DNA of 64,000 bases from Rhodococcus sp. KRD162 (GTDB taxonomy: Bacteria; Actinomycetota; Actinomycetes; Mycobacteriales; Mycobacteriaceae). A program made the position numbers and the translations under genes. The notes beneath the pieces were generated by a model, which was not told the DNA's origin, ran no database searches, and saw only the letters and a list, made by a program, of their open reading frames with translations. This document shows, piece by piece, positions 46,695 through 55,977 of this stretch; position 1 is the first letter of the stretch; each line of letters starts with the position of its first letter. The stretch spans positions 250,691 through 314,690 of the forward strand of contig NZ_JABFAU010000007.1 of assembly GCF_017168335.1 (NCBI RefSeq). The letters are read 5' to 3'.

Positions 46695-46960
46695 GGATTG
46701 CGGCATCGATCCGCTGTGTCGGGATGCGTACGACAATGCGTTGGCCGAGAGCACAATTGGGTTGTTCAAGACCGAGGCAGTATCGAAGAGAAGCCCGTTC
46801 CTGAACGGCCCGCTCAAGACCATCGACGATGTCGAGTTCGCCACGATGGGATGGGTCGACTGGTTCAACCAACGCCGCCTCCCACAGCACCCTCGACTAC
46901 CTCACACCAGACGAATTCGAGAAGGCCTACCGCAGTCAAGAATCGGCTGTCTGGTGGCGT
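46695..46960 (+). pseudogene. IS3-family orfB C-terminal fragment
   Basis: Plus-strand DAYDNALAESTIGLFKTEAV and VEFATMGWVDWFNQRRL are the last catalytic block of IS3 orfB transposases. The tail LDYLTPDEFEKAYRSQESAV continues in another frame, so there is at least one frameshift. It abuts the IS30 remnant without spacer. Confidence 0.78.
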
Positions 46961-47026
46961 TGCTTCACCCGCCTGGGCGCTATCGGACTGGATGCTGGGG
47001 AACGCCCAGGGCGCAAAGCGGGTCGG

Positions 47027-47368
47027 TCAACCCTGATGTTCACTCTCTGCTATCGACTCAACTTCCTCGAGCGTGGTGGGGATGTGGTACGGCGGTCTGC
47101 TCGTGCCCGAGATGCGATAGCGGTCCCAGAAATCAGGGTCGCCCACGACGCACTCGGCGCGTCCCTCTGGTGTCGCAAAGACGGCAACCGTGCGCCTTCC
47201 CGAGAGGGCGGCGTGGAGCGCATCATTCTTGTCGATCCTGCCGTACCAGGTGTATAAGCCGTTGAGGGGCTGGAAATAGCCTTTGATCTTCACCCCGACA
47301 GCAATCTCCTTGCCACGGCACACCAAGGTGCCCTCGCCGGAGTAGTCGAGATCGTGGTCGTCAGACAC
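47027..47368 (-). CDS. DUF4873 domain-containing protein
   Basis: 113 residues: MSDDHDLDYSGEGTLVCRG..., with the GYFQPLNGLYTWYGRI segment typical of DUF4873. This domain is found as a small protein or fused to flavin monooxygenases in actinobacteria; its function is unknown. It is divergent from the AurF-like gene and FMO operon and shares their promoter region, which fits a functional link. Confidence 0.78.
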   Translation of the reverse strand: MSDDHDLDYSGEGTLVCRGKEIAVGVKIKGYFQPLNGLYTWYGRIDKNDALHAALSGRRTVAVFATPEGRAECVVGDPDFWDRYRISGTSRPPYHIPTTLEEVESIAESEHQG

Positions 47369-47396
47369 GCAAGGCTCACTTTCTTCACATCAAACA

Positions 47397-47455
47397 TTGA
47401 CAAAAGAACGCATTGGCGCAGACACTATCAGTATCTGGTACCCGGAGTACGGGTA
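47397..47455 (+). promoter_or_regulatory. Promoter elements and operator upstream of the AurF-like gene
   Basis: A consensus -35 TTGACA lies at 47397-47402; the -10 is not certain (CACTAT at 47423). An inverted repeat TACCCG-GAGTA-CGGGTA at 47439-47455 overlaps the expected start region, as a repressor operator would. The TetR-family regulator at 53.5 kb is a candidate, by proximity only. Confidence 0.5.
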
Positions 47456-47500
47456 TGAAGTCGAGACTCAGCTCGGCCCGGAACGCAACGGAGGTGTCAC

Positions 47501-48469
47501 ATGACCGTTCAAAATGTGGAGACCAAGCCCGACGTCTCAACGGAAGGCGCTGCGCGTGTCAGCGCCCGCAAGCCCGTCGACATGCAGAGATCTGCCGGCC
47601 GACTGCTGCGGGCGGCGGCCGAAAAATTCTATGACGCGGAGATCGACATCGATTGGGACTCACCCTGGGAGGAAGGAAAGTACTACCTGCCAGAGCATCG
47701 GGTCTCGCTCTACGGCACCAAGCTGTGGGAGAGAATGAGCGACGAGCAAAAGGCGGAACTCGGGCGCCACGAAATCGTCAGCATCCTCAGCTTCGGTATC
47801 TACGCGGAGAATCTGCTCAGCTCGGCGCTGCTCCGAACATCCGCCAAAGGCGCCCTGACAGATCAAAGGTCCCTCTACGCCCTTAACGAGATCGGCGACG
47901 AGGCACGTCACTCGACGATGTTCGCCCGACTGATCAACAAGACGGGCCTGGCACCGTACAAGTTGCCGAAGGGGTTCTTGAGCATCGCGAAGATCTTGCA
48001 CTTTGTGCCTCTCGGCCCGTCCGTGTCCGGCGCGACTCTGCTCATCGAGGAGATCCTCGACCGCGCTCAGCGCGAGGCGATGAATGACCCGAAAATGCAG
48101 CCGCAGCTGCGCCAGCTCATGAAGATCCACGTTCTCGAAGAGGCCCGTCACATCACGTTCGCGCGGCTGGAAATGGTGGAAGGGATGCAGCGTCGCGGAC
48201 GCATCTCGCGCGCCTGGCATAGAGGCACGTTGGCGGCCATTGCGAACTTTGCATACCCGTTGCTCATCAATCCGAAGGTATATCCCGATGTCGGAATCAG
48301 CCGTCTGCGCGGCCTGTGGGCGCAGCAGACGAGCCCGAACTATCGCGTCAACTTGCAGTTCATGTCCGAGCCGATGATCCGATTCTTCCACGAGGCCGGA
48401 ATGATGGAGGGGAAGTTCACGATGGCGATGTGGCGCGCAACGCGCAGCCTGCCCGACGATCTGCGCTAA
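47501..48469 (+). CDS. AurF-like diiron oxygenase
   Basis: 322 residues from ATG 47501. The four-helix diiron set is visible: Glu in SFGIYAENLLSS, EARH in GDEARHSTMF, Glu in LLIEEILDRAQ and EARH in LEEARHITFARLE. This is the pattern of the AurF/p-aminobenzoate N-oxygenase family (PF11583-type), which uses O2 to oxidise amines or C-H bonds. Members in mycobacteria and rhodococci are mostly uncharacterised. It leads an operon with an FMO, an SDR and a reductase of the oxygenase type that could supply its electrons. Confidence 0.85.
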   Translation: MTVQNVETKPDVSTEGAARVSARKPVDMQRSAGRLLRAAAEKFYDAEIDIDWDSPWEEGKYYLPEHRVSLYGTKLWERMSDEQKAELGRHEIVSILSFGIYAENLLSSALLRTSAKGALTDQRSLYALNEIGDEARHSTMFARLINKTGLAPYKLPKGFLSIAKILHFVPLGPSVSGATLLIEEILDRAQREAMNDPKMQPQLRQLMKIHVLEEARHITFARLEMVEGMQRRGRISRAWHRGTLAAIANFAYPLLINPKVYPDVGISRLRGLWAQQTSPNYRVNLQFMSEPMIRFFHEAGMMEGKFTMAMWRATRSLPDDLR

Positions 48470-48627
48470 CACGCCCGGCCCGGTCCGCGCGTCCCACAGC
48501 CCATTCCTCGACCCCACGACCGGATTCCTCGGTTCGTGGGCTTGGGCGGATGACATTCCCACACCTGCCACGCGTCACGGCGCGCCGTGCGGGTCCGTTT
48601 TCTGCATTCGATCAGGAGATTTTCACA

Positions 48628-50142
48628 ATGCCGTCCTCCAACGCCAAGTCCGCCGCCACGGCGACAGACCCGGGAATAACCGAGCCCATCACTACCAAAG
48701 TTCTCATCATCGGCAGCGGCTTCTCTGGCCTCGGTATGGCCGTCCAGCTCCGCCGACGCGGGTACAGCGATTTCATCGTTCTAGAAAAGGCCGACTCCGT
48801 CGGTGGGACGTGGCGCGACAACACCTATCCGGGATGCGCGTGCGACGTACCGTCACTGATGTACTCCTACTCGTTCGAGAGTCGCGGTAGCTGGTCGAAG
48901 GTGTGGTCCTCGCAGCCCGAAATCGAGCAGTACCTGAAAGATATCTCCAACAAGCGTGGTGTCACTCAGAAGATCCACTTCGGGCAGAAGTTGGTCTCCG
49001 GATACTGGAGCGAGTCCGAATCTCGGTGGCACCTGCATACCGAGTCGGGCCGGGAGTACGTCGCGCAGTACGTCGTGTCCGGTGTCGGCGCTCTGCACAT
49101 CCCGAATTTTCCGAACATCCCCGGAATCGACGAGTTCGCCGGCCAGGCGTTCCATTCGGCACAGTGGGACCACACGGTGGATCTCCAGGGCAAGCGGGTG
49201 GCCGTCATTGGCACCGGTGCCAGCGCGATTCAGTTCGTGCCGTTCGTGCAGAAGGACGCCGGCACACTCACGGTCTTCCAGCGAACCCCGGCTTGGGTAC
49301 TTCCACGCAAGAACTTCGCGGTGCCGCCGGTACTTCGGACGCTGCTCAGCAAGATCCCCATTACTCGCCGCCTCGCTCGGTGGTCGGTCTACTGGGGCGC
49401 AGAGAGCCTGGCCTTCGGGCTCAACGGCCACTCCAACCTTATGCGACCAATCGAAAAGGTGGCGAAATGGAACATCGAGCGTTCTATCACCGACCCCGAG
49501 CTACGCCGGAAGCTGATGCCGTCCTACCGCATCGGATGCAAGCGCATCCTGGGATCGAACGACTACTACCCTGCGCTCGCCGCCCCCAACACGACAGTGA
49601 TCAGCGATCGGATCGAAAAGATCACTGCCGATTCGATCGTCACCCCTGACGGCGTGTCACACCCTGTGGATGTGATCATTTACGCCACAGGGTTCCATGT
49701 CACGGACGGGTTCGATCAACTCGCGCTCAAGGGCGCTCGGGGCGAGGACTTGCCGTCGCACTGGCACCGGACGGGCATCAATACCCACCTCGGCATCACC
49801 ACCGAGGGCTTCCCGAACCTGTTCTTCCTGCTCGGACCTAACACGGGTCTTGGGCACAACTCTGTCGTGTTCATGATCGAGCAGCAGATCAAGTACATCA
49901 TGAAGGCCATCGACGCCGTCGACAGTCGAGGTGCGGAGCGTGTTGATGTGCGGGCCGAGGTTCAAGAACACTTCAACAAGAGCATCCAACACAAGCTCGC
50001 CAAGGGCGTGTGGACCAACGGCGGATGTACGAGTTGGTATCTGGACTCGCAAGGTGTCAACCGTACGGTGTGGCCCGGGTTCACCTGGCAGTACTGGCGA
50101 GCGACGAAAGACTTCGAGCCCGCCGAGTACGAGATCGCCTGA
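48628..50142 (+). CDS. Flavin-containing monooxygenase, Baeyer-Villiger type
   Basis: ATG at 48628 (AGGAG upstream) gives 504 residues. FAD site GSGFSGLG near residue 28, the BVMO fingerprint FAGQAFHSAQWD near residue 170, NADP site GTGASAIQF near 195, and the ATGFHVTDGF motif near 355 are all present. Such enzymes insert oxygen beside a ketone to make an ester or lactone. The alpha/beta hydrolase three genes on could open that ester. The substrate is not predictable; ketones of lipid or steroid type are plausible. Confidence 0.9.
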   Translation: MPSSNAKSAATATDPGITEPITTKVLIIGSGFSGLGMAVQLRRRGYSDFIVLEKADSVGGTWRDNTYPGCACDVPSLMYSYSFESRGSWSKVWSSQPEIEQYLKDISNKRGVTQKIHFGQKLVSGYWSESESRWHLHTESGREYVAQYVVSGVGALHIPNFPNIPGIDEFAGQAFHSAQWDHTVDLQGKRVAVIGTGASAIQFVPFVQKDAGTLTVFQRTPAWVLPRKNFAVPPVLRTLLSKIPITRRLARWSVYWGAESLAFGLNGHSNLMRPIEKVAKWNIERSITDPELRRKLMPSYRIGCKRILGSNDYYPALAAPNTTVISDRIEKITADSIVTPDGVSHPVDVIIYATGFHVTDGFDQLALKGARGEDLPSHWHRTGINTHLGITTEGFPNLFFLLGPNTGLGHNSVVFMIEQQIKYIMKAIDAVDSRGAERVDVRAEVQEHFNKSIQHKLAKGVWTNGGCTSWYLDSQGVNRTVWPGFTWQYWRATKDFEPAEYEIA

Positions 50143-50181
50143 CAATCCAACCGTAGGTCATCGAGAAGTGAGTATCCGACA

Positions 50182-51051
50182 GTGAGTAGTTCGACAGCAG
50201 GCAATTACGCGACCCAGGTCGCAGTCGTCACGGGAGCCGCCTCAGGGATCGGTCGGTCCCTTGCCCTCCAACTGGCCGAACGCGGGGCCAGCCTTGCCTT
50301 GTCCGACGTCGACGAAGTGCATCTCGAGGAGACGGCGGACATGTGCCGTACCGCGCATCGTGCGACCGTGGAGACCGCGGTGTTGGACGTGGCAGATCGT
50401 GCTGCGTTCCAGGTTTACGCAGAGAGCGTGCAGTCGTCTTTCGGGCGCGTCAACATGGTGTTCAACAATGCCGGCGTCGCCCTCGGCGCCGACGTTGTCG
50501 ACATGTCCTGGGAGGATTTCGACTGGCTGATGGGCATCAACTTCGGTGGTGTCGTCAACGGGACCAAGGCGTTCCTGCCTTATCTGATCGCCTCTGGTGA
50601 TGGTCATCTGGTAAACACCTCCAGCGTCTTCGGTCTGGTCGGGATCCCCAGTCAAAGCGCTTACAACGCCGCGAAGTTCGGTGTGCGTGGCTTCACCGAA
50701 GCGCTTCGGCAAGAGATGAAAATCAGTCGGCATCCGGTCACGGTGACATGCGTTCACCCCGGCGGCGTCAAGACTAATATCGTCAACAACGCTCGTGGTG
50801 TATCCGATATGGGGGCAGATACCGCCACCATTGCCTCGATGTTCAACAACATCGCCAGGACCACTCCGGAGAAAGCTGCGTGCGCCATCCTCAAGGGAAT
50901 GGACAAGAAGAAGCCCCGAGTGCTGATCGGCGCAGACGCACGTGGCTTCGACTTTGTCGCACGCGTTGTCGGTCCGCGCTACCAGGACATCTCTGCGCCT
51001 GTCACACGCGCGGGCTACGCCTTGGCTCGTAAGCGGGGGATCATCAAATGA
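50182..51051 (+). CDS. Short-chain dehydrogenase/reductase
   Basis: GTG at 50182; 289 residues. TGAASGIG cofactor loop, NNAG, catalytic Ser in NTSSVFGL, YxxxK in SAYNAAKF, and a long C-terminus with a KKKPRVLIGADARGFDF segment seen in the lipid-associated SDR group of mycobacteria. It could make the ketone that the FMO oxidises. It overlaps the next gene by four bases. Confidence 0.9.
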   Translation: MSSSTAGNYATQVAVVTGAASGIGRSLALQLAERGASLALSDVDEVHLEETADMCRTAHRATVETAVLDVADRAAFQVYAESVQSSFGRVNMVFNNAGVALGADVVDMSWEDFDWLMGINFGGVVNGTKAFLPYLIASGDGHLVNTSSVFGLVGIPSQSAYNAAKFGVRGFTEALRQEMKISRHPVTVTCVHPGGVKTNIVNNARGVSDMGADTATIASMFNNIARTTPEKAACAILKGMDKKKPRVLIGADARGFDFVARVVGPRYQDISAPVTRAGYALARKRGIIK

Positions 51052-52118
51052 CCCTCGAACAGGAGAATCGGCCGGGCACCACCGCGCGATCGCGAACGCT
51101 GACCGTGTCGGAGGTCGTGCAGGAGACCAAGGACTCCGTGAGCATCGCCTTCGAAGTGCCTGACGAGATCGTCGACGATTTCAAGCATCTACCCGGGCAG
51201 TTCATTACGTTGAAGATCCCGTCCGACCAGACGGGCCACGTCGCACGATGCTACTCGCTGAGCAGTTCGCCTCATGTCGATGACTTCCGCCTCGAGATCG
51301 GGGTGAAGCGCACCGCTGGGGGGTATGCGTCGAACTGGTTGTGTGACAACGTTTCCATCGGCATGGAGGTGACCGTCCTCACGCCATCGGGAAAGTTTAC
51401 CGCTAAGAGCCTCGACGTCGACTTGCTCTTCTTCGCTGGCGGAAGCGGCATCACTCCGGTTCTGTCGCTGGTGCAGTCGGCTCTGGTGTCGGGCAGTGGG
51501 GAAGTTGTCCTGTTCTACGCAAACCGTGACTCCGATTCGATCATGTACGAGTGCCGGCTTGAGCAGATTAGATCTGAATTCGCCGAGCGGTTCACTTTGG
51601 TTGACTGGCTTGAGTCGGAGAACGGGATTCCCACATCAGAGGCTGTAGAAAAGATTATTCGTGAACACAAGGGATCGGCAATTTTCACCTGCGGGCCTTC
51701 CCCTTTCATGGATCTTGTGGAAAGCTCTGCCGCCGCATGCGGAGTGGATCATTCGGATGTACATCGAGAGGTATTCCAGTCGCTGACGGGTGACCCGTTC
51801 GACACCGCAACACTGCGTCGACTCAGTGACGACGAGGGTGTAGCTACGGCCACGGTTTACCTGAACGGAGAGTGCATCACCACGGAGTGGCCACGTAACA
51901 CGCCTCTGCTCGATGTGCTGCTCTCGCGAGGGCACAATGCACCGTACTCGTGCCGAGAGGGCGCATGCAGCGCGTGTGTGTGCAAGCTCATCGATGGCGA
52001 TGTCGAGATGGTGCAGAACAACATCCTCGTAGACGACGACATTGAGGACGGCGAGCGACTCGCGTGCCAGGCACTTCCGCTCACCGACGCTGTGACGGTG
52101 AGTTTCGATGACCTCTGA
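51048..52118 (+). CDS. Ferredoxin-NAD(P)H reductase with C-terminal 2Fe-2S domain
   Basis: ATG overlaps the SDR stop; 356 residues. FAD-binding RCYSLSSSP, NAD-binding GGSGITPVLS and a plant-type 2Fe-2S cluster at the C-terminus (SCREGACSACVCKL, then LACQ). The domain order FNR then ferredoxin is that of PaaE/KshB-type oxygenase reductases. No Rieske oxygenase is in the cluster, so the likely partner is the AurF-like diiron protein, or an oxygenase elsewhere. Confidence 0.92.
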   Translation: MTLEQENRPGTTARSRTLTVSEVVQETKDSVSIAFEVPDEIVDDFKHLPGQFITLKIPSDQTGHVARCYSLSSSPHVDDFRLEIGVKRTAGGYASNWLCDNVSIGMEVTVLTPSGKFTAKSLDVDLLFFAGGSGITPVLSLVQSALVSGSGEVVLFYANRDSDSIMYECRLEQIRSEFAERFTLVDWLESENGIPTSEAVEKIIREHKGSAIFTCGPSPFMDLVESSAAACGVDHSDVHREVFQSLTGDPFDTATLRRLSDDEGVATATVYLNGECITTEWPRNTPLLDVLLSRGHNAPYSCREGACSACVCKLIDGDVEMVQNNILVDDDIEDGERLACQALPLTDAVTVSFDDL

Positions 52119-53031
52119 CTCCTCGAAAGCTGGCCTATTGTCGCGGCGGTCGCGGGAGGTTCTCTCCAGTGACGGCACGAGGCTGTTTGTCGAGGAGTAC
52201 GGGCTCGGTGATGATGCGCCGCTGCTGGTGTTCAGCCACGGGTGGGCTTGCCAAGGTCGGTTCTGGAGACCTCAGATCGAGCACTTCGCCACCACACACC
52301 GTGTGGTGGTGTACGACCAACGAGGGCATGGCTGGAGCGACCGGGGTCGCGCGCCCTTCTCTTCGTCGGTGCTCGGCGACGATCTCGAGGCTGTCTTGCG
52401 CGCTGTCGTCACGTCTAATCGTAAGGCATTGGTGACCGGTCATAGTATGGGCGGGATGTCCATCATGGGTTGGGCTGCCGAGCACCCGGAGTCGGTGCCC
52501 GTCTTATCCCGTGGTGCCGTCTTGGCGAGTACCGGCCCCTCGCAGTTGGTGAGTAAATCGACGCTAATTGGGTCGCCACGTCGATTCCGCGCCTCACTGG
52601 AGCGGGCATTCGCAGCCGGGCTCGCCACCGCGGGACCGGAGATGCTTGACACTCGCTTCAACCGACGGTTGGTGAAATACGGGACGATGGGTCCACACGC
52701 GCCAGCAGACGTTGTGGCTGAGTGTTCCGACATAGTACTGCGGTGCCCCCCTGCGGTTCGGGGAATGTGGGGCAGGGTCCTGGCCACCATCGATGTGAGC
52801 AAAGGAATCGACTCACTTACGGTTCCGACGACCGTGATCGTGGGCTCGGCCGACAAGTTGACACCCGCGGTTCATTCCATTGATCTCGCCGACCGACTGC
52901 AGCAGCGCCGCCGGTTGCATGAGTTCGTGGCGTTGCCACAGATCGGTCACATGATCAACATGGAGGCACCAAACTATTTCAACGAAGCAGCGGCCCGATT
53001 GGACGCAGCCACGGTAGGCGATGGCTTTTGA
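52108..53031 (+). CDS. Alpha/beta hydrolase
   Basis: ATG overlaps the reductase by eleven bases; 307 residues. Oxyanion region FSHGWACQG, nucleophile elbow GHSMGGMS near residue 112, acid in GSADKLTP and His in QIGHMINME complete the triad. It looks like an esterase or lactonase and would fit ring opening or ester cleavage after the BVMO step. The operon 47.5-53.0 kb ends here. Confidence 0.88.
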   Translation: MTSDSSKAGLLSRRSREVLSSDGTRLFVEEYGLGDDAPLLVFSHGWACQGRFWRPQIEHFATTHRVVVYDQRGHGWSDRGRAPFSSSVLGDDLEAVLRAVVTSNRKALVTGHSMGGMSIMGWAAEHPESVPVLSRGAVLASTGPSQLVSKSTLIGSPRRFRASLERAFAAGLATAGPEMLDTRFNRRLVKYGTMGPHAPADVVAECSDIVLRCPPAVRGMWGRVLATIDVSKGIDSLTVPTTVIVGSADKLTPAVHSIDLADRLQQRRRLHEFVALPQIGHMINMEAPNYFNEAAARLDAATVGDGF

Positions 53032-53034
53032 ACC

Positions 53035-53401
53035 GTCGACCGGACACACATGAGCTCGTGAGACGGCCACGATCGTCGACAGGCCGCGCGTGTCCGAGTT
53101 GGGAGGGGTCCATCGAGGCGTACAGCATCGATGGCATCGCCACGGTGATCTTTTTTGCGTCGATGGTGCGCAGCACCTCGGCGGATAAAACTTCGGCAGC
53201 ACCATCATCGGGCCGCCTTTCGTCAGGGTCGGCACGAAGAACGCGGCCCCAGCATGCGACAGCGGGGTGCACATCGAGAATTTGGGGAACCCGGTCATTC
53301 TCACTCCGGAGAGTTGAATCTGCGTCATCGTGAACATTGCCGAAGCCTCCGATGGCTCCCTTCGGCTTTCCGGTCGTGCCGCCGGTGTATGTGATCGACA
53401 C
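53035..53401 (-). pseudogene. Fragment of an acyl-CoA synthetase (AMP-binding) gene
   Basis: The minus strand carries the AMP-binding signature ITYTGGTTGKPKGAIGG at 53.4-53.34 kb, then in another frame MTGFPKFSMCTPLSHAGAAF and GGPMMVLPKF, then in a third frame AKKITVAMPSMLYASMD. These are successive parts of one FadD-like enzyme with at least two frameshifts and no ends. It is convergent with the alpha/beta hydrolase gene. Confidence 0.75.
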
Positions 53402-53534
53402 GGTGCGATCCGGCGGACGATCGGCTGCTTGAGGGAGGGTGCCGAACCGCTGCGAGCGAACCGAGAGGTTTCAGCGAACGGCTCTCCAGCCCGACTCGCT
53501 TGAGAGGACCCTTCAGGGTATTGTTAACCCCATA

Positions 53535-54287
53535 ATGTCATTCGTCCGCCGCGTTTCATTTACTCCATCTCAGGTGCAGCGTCGAGTGGCCGATGCCCGT
53601 AGCACCCGCTGGGATGAGCATAGAGTCGAGGTACGCGCGCAGCTGGTCGACGCGACCATACGGATCATCGAACGGTATGGTGCAGGCGTCAGCATGGACG
53701 ACATCGCTGCGGAGGCCCGTGTATCTAAACCAAAGCTGTATCGCTACTTTGGCGACAAAGCGGGCTTGAACGCGGCGGTGGCGGCGAAACTCGGTGCGTT
53801 GATGTGGGATTCGGCGAAAGTCACTATTCTCGCCGACCAAGATTATCTTTCGGTTGACGACATGGTTCGCTCGTCCGTCCAGAGCTACGTCGCGCTCGTC
53901 GGGCAGTATCCCACTGTCGTCAGATTCCTTATGGCGAATCACTTGTTTCAGTACTCCGGATCGGGAAATGGCGGAGTTGCTGACGAACTGAGGTCGGTGA
54001 TGGAGGTCGTCGCCGATCGGTTCACTGAAAGTCTTCAGCGTGTTCACGCAGATACTTCGGTCATTCCCTTGGCCGTGGCGTCCATTCTGGGTTCTGGTCT
54101 ATCTGCGACTCAGTGGTGGATCGACAACGGTCGTGAGCAAGGGGTGGATGATACGTTCTTCGCCGCACACCTATCAGAGACGACGTGGGGAATCATCGAC
54201 GGCGCGGCCGCAACCGTAGGCGTGGCCTTCTCACGCAGTCTGCCATTCAGCCATCCCGGTTTCGCGTCCCGCCACAAAATGGACTGA
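53535..54287 (+). CDS. TetR-family transcriptional regulator
   Basis: ATG at 53535 gives 250 residues. The HTH is VSMDDIAAEARVSKPKLYRYFGDKAGL near residues 50-76; the C-terminal 170 residues are the ligand domain. It faces the same way as the oxidative cluster upstream and is a candidate repressor for it and the inverted repeat at 47,439. A longer reading frame upstream is not supported by homology. Confidence 0.86.
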   Translation: MSFVRRVSFTPSQVQRRVADARSTRWDEHRVEVRAQLVDATIRIIERYGAGVSMDDIAAEARVSKPKLYRYFGDKAGLNAAVAAKLGALMWDSAKVTILADQDYLSVDDMVRSSVQSYVALVGQYPTVVRFLMANHLFQYSGSGNGGVADELRSVMEVVADRFTESLQRVHADTSVIPLAVASILGSGLSATQWWIDNGREQGVDDTFFAAHLSETTWGIIDGAAATVGVAFSRSLPFSHPGFASRHKMD

Positions 54288-54318
54288 ATCACCCTAGATA
54301 TCCAATAATTGTAACTTG

Positions 54319-55100
54319 TCAAGCTGCGTCGGGTTGTTGCGCGGTGCGGTGTGCCCAAGCGGTGTGTTCGTCGTATTCGGTGCAGTGGCGTACGCACCCG
54401 TGCAGGAGCCCGACAAGTCTGTTGGCGAGTGCGCGGAGCGCTTGGTGGTGGAGGTCTCCGGTAGCACGGTGTTGTTCGTAGAACGCGCGAGCGGCCGGAC
54501 TCTGGCTGAGGGCGCAGAACGCCCACCGGTCGATGGCATCGTAGAGCCGCCGGTTGCGGATATGTCGAGCCAGTACGGCCCGCTTCTTGCCCGACGCAAC
54601 TGTCAGGGGTGACGTACCGGCGTAATTCTTGCGAGACTTGGCGTTGGTGTAGCGGTCGACGTCGTCGCTGAATTCACCGAGCCCCGGGCGGCGAGGATGA
54701 CACCGATTCCTGGCAGGGAGAGGTAGATGGCGGCGTTGCGTGTCAGCGTCCGGGTGTGTTTCAAAATGGCGGGTCAGTTCGGCTTCGAGGTCGCCGATCT
54801 GACGGTTCAACTCCGCGATCAACGCCAAGAGTGCGCCCGGCATCGCGCTCGACCTGCGCTGCGAACGCCTGCAACCACGAAAGGCGAACGCTACCGATCC
54901 CGTTTCTGCGCCCGCTGCGCACTCCGCGACGACCTCCATGCAATCTTGATATTCGATAACGAGGACATCGCGCTGGACGCGCTCCTTCAAGCGTTGGGCG
55001 CAACAAATCGACCTCAGAGCGCGGTCATCTTGATGCGAGGCGCGCGGGCCTCGCCTGCCGCCGCGGAGCGGCAGAGATTGGGGTCGTCGAAGCATTCGGC
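54319..55100 (-). pseudogene. IS110-family transposase, truncated and frameshifted
   Basis: The C-terminal part is clear on the minus strand: DDVDRYTNAKSRKNYAGTSP, TVASGKKRAVLARHIRNRRL and ALRALANRLVGLLHGC are IS110/IS116-type blocks. The central region (IAELNRQIGDLEAELTRHF) is in the same frame, but the sequence between them (PARNRCHPRRP) is shifted, and the N-terminal catalytic DEDD domain is absent or out of frame. The element is dead. Confidence 0.8.
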
Positions 55101-55237
55101 CGAGGCAGGTCGGGTGTGAGATAGTTGCATTCGCGAGATGCCCTTCGTGGTGGCTGGAATGTTCCCTAGACAAGAACTCAGTTACGGGCAGTCCGCAAAC
55201 GCGGCCTCAGAATAGTCATCTCCAGGTCCGAAATCCT

Positions 55238-55308
55238 CGCGGCAGATCACTTCTCTCTTTAAAGCTATGTCGGCTTGGTCGATCCTTTAGTGCGGTTCAC
55301 TTCTGACA
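55238..55308 (-). mobile_element. Third tni-like transposon end, weaker
   Basis: On the minus strand from 55308: TGTCAGAAGTGAACCGCACT, then about 50 bases on AGAAGTGATCTGCCGCG (55254-55238). The two AGAAGTGA repeats resemble transposase-binding sites of Tn5053-type ends, and the tip TGTCA faces outward to the right. The outside 5 bp are TAGTG, one base different from TAGTC beside the left end at 21585. It lacks the TTTCAG block of the two clear ends. Confidence 0.45.
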
Positions 55309-55406
55309 TAGTGCAGTTTATCTTTCGAAACTAACAGCGGTGCAGGCCGAGCGCACGAAGACGCGACAGACTCGGCACAATGTTTTCACGACAGAGAGGT
55401 CCGACC

Positions 55407-55961
55407 ATGAAAAGAATTCCAGACGAGGTCAGCGGGTCGGCCGGCCCCGCTATCGAGAACTGGGCGCGCTCGTTCTGGAGCACGAGTTTCGATTCGCCTG
55501 ATCTACCGCCCCACCACCCCGACTGTCTTGGTTGTGGGCCGCAGAACCCGCACGGCCATGCCCTGTCGGTCCAGCGTGACGAGAACGGCGTGGTGGCTCA
55601 CCATGTGTTCGATCAACGTCATGTCGGGGCACCCGGGATAGCACACGGCGGCGCGGTGGCGACCGTTCTCGACGATCTGTTCGGCTTCCTGCTCTACACA
55701 GTGGGTGAGCTCGCCGTGACGCGGCGTCTCGAGCTCGACTACCTAGCGCCGGTTCTGCTCGGCACTCCATACGTATTGCGTGCTGCCGTTCGGTCTCGTG
55801 ATGGGCGCAAACTGGATCTCACGGCCACGATGGACGATGCGCAGGGCCGCTCGGTAGCCACCGCTACTGCCCTGTTCGTGGTGGTCGAGGTCGAACACTT
55901 CATGCAGTCCCAAGCCCGAGCCCAACTCCGGGCCACAGACACGAATCACACCGAAGAATAG
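55407..55961 (+). CDS. Hotdog-fold thioesterase (PaaI type)
   Basis: ATG at 55407; 184 residues. CLGCGPQNPHG near residue 43 and the hotdog helix GIAHGGAVATVLDDLFGFLL near 80 are typical of the PaaI-like thioesterases that cleave acyl-CoA or hydroxyacyl-CoA esters. Asp in the helix is the probable catalytic acid. It is convergent with the MFS exporter. Confidence 0.85.
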   Translation: MKRIPDEVSGSAGPAIENWARSFWSTSFDSPDLPPHHPDCLGCGPQNPHGHALSVQRDENGVVAHHVFDQRHVGAPGIAHGGAVATVLDDLFGFLLYTVGELAVTRRLELDYLAPVLLGTPYVLRAAVRSRDGRKLDLTATMDDAQGRSVATATALFVVVEVEHFMQSQARAQLRATDTNHTEE

Positions 55962-55977
55962 ACACCCTGGCCGACCT

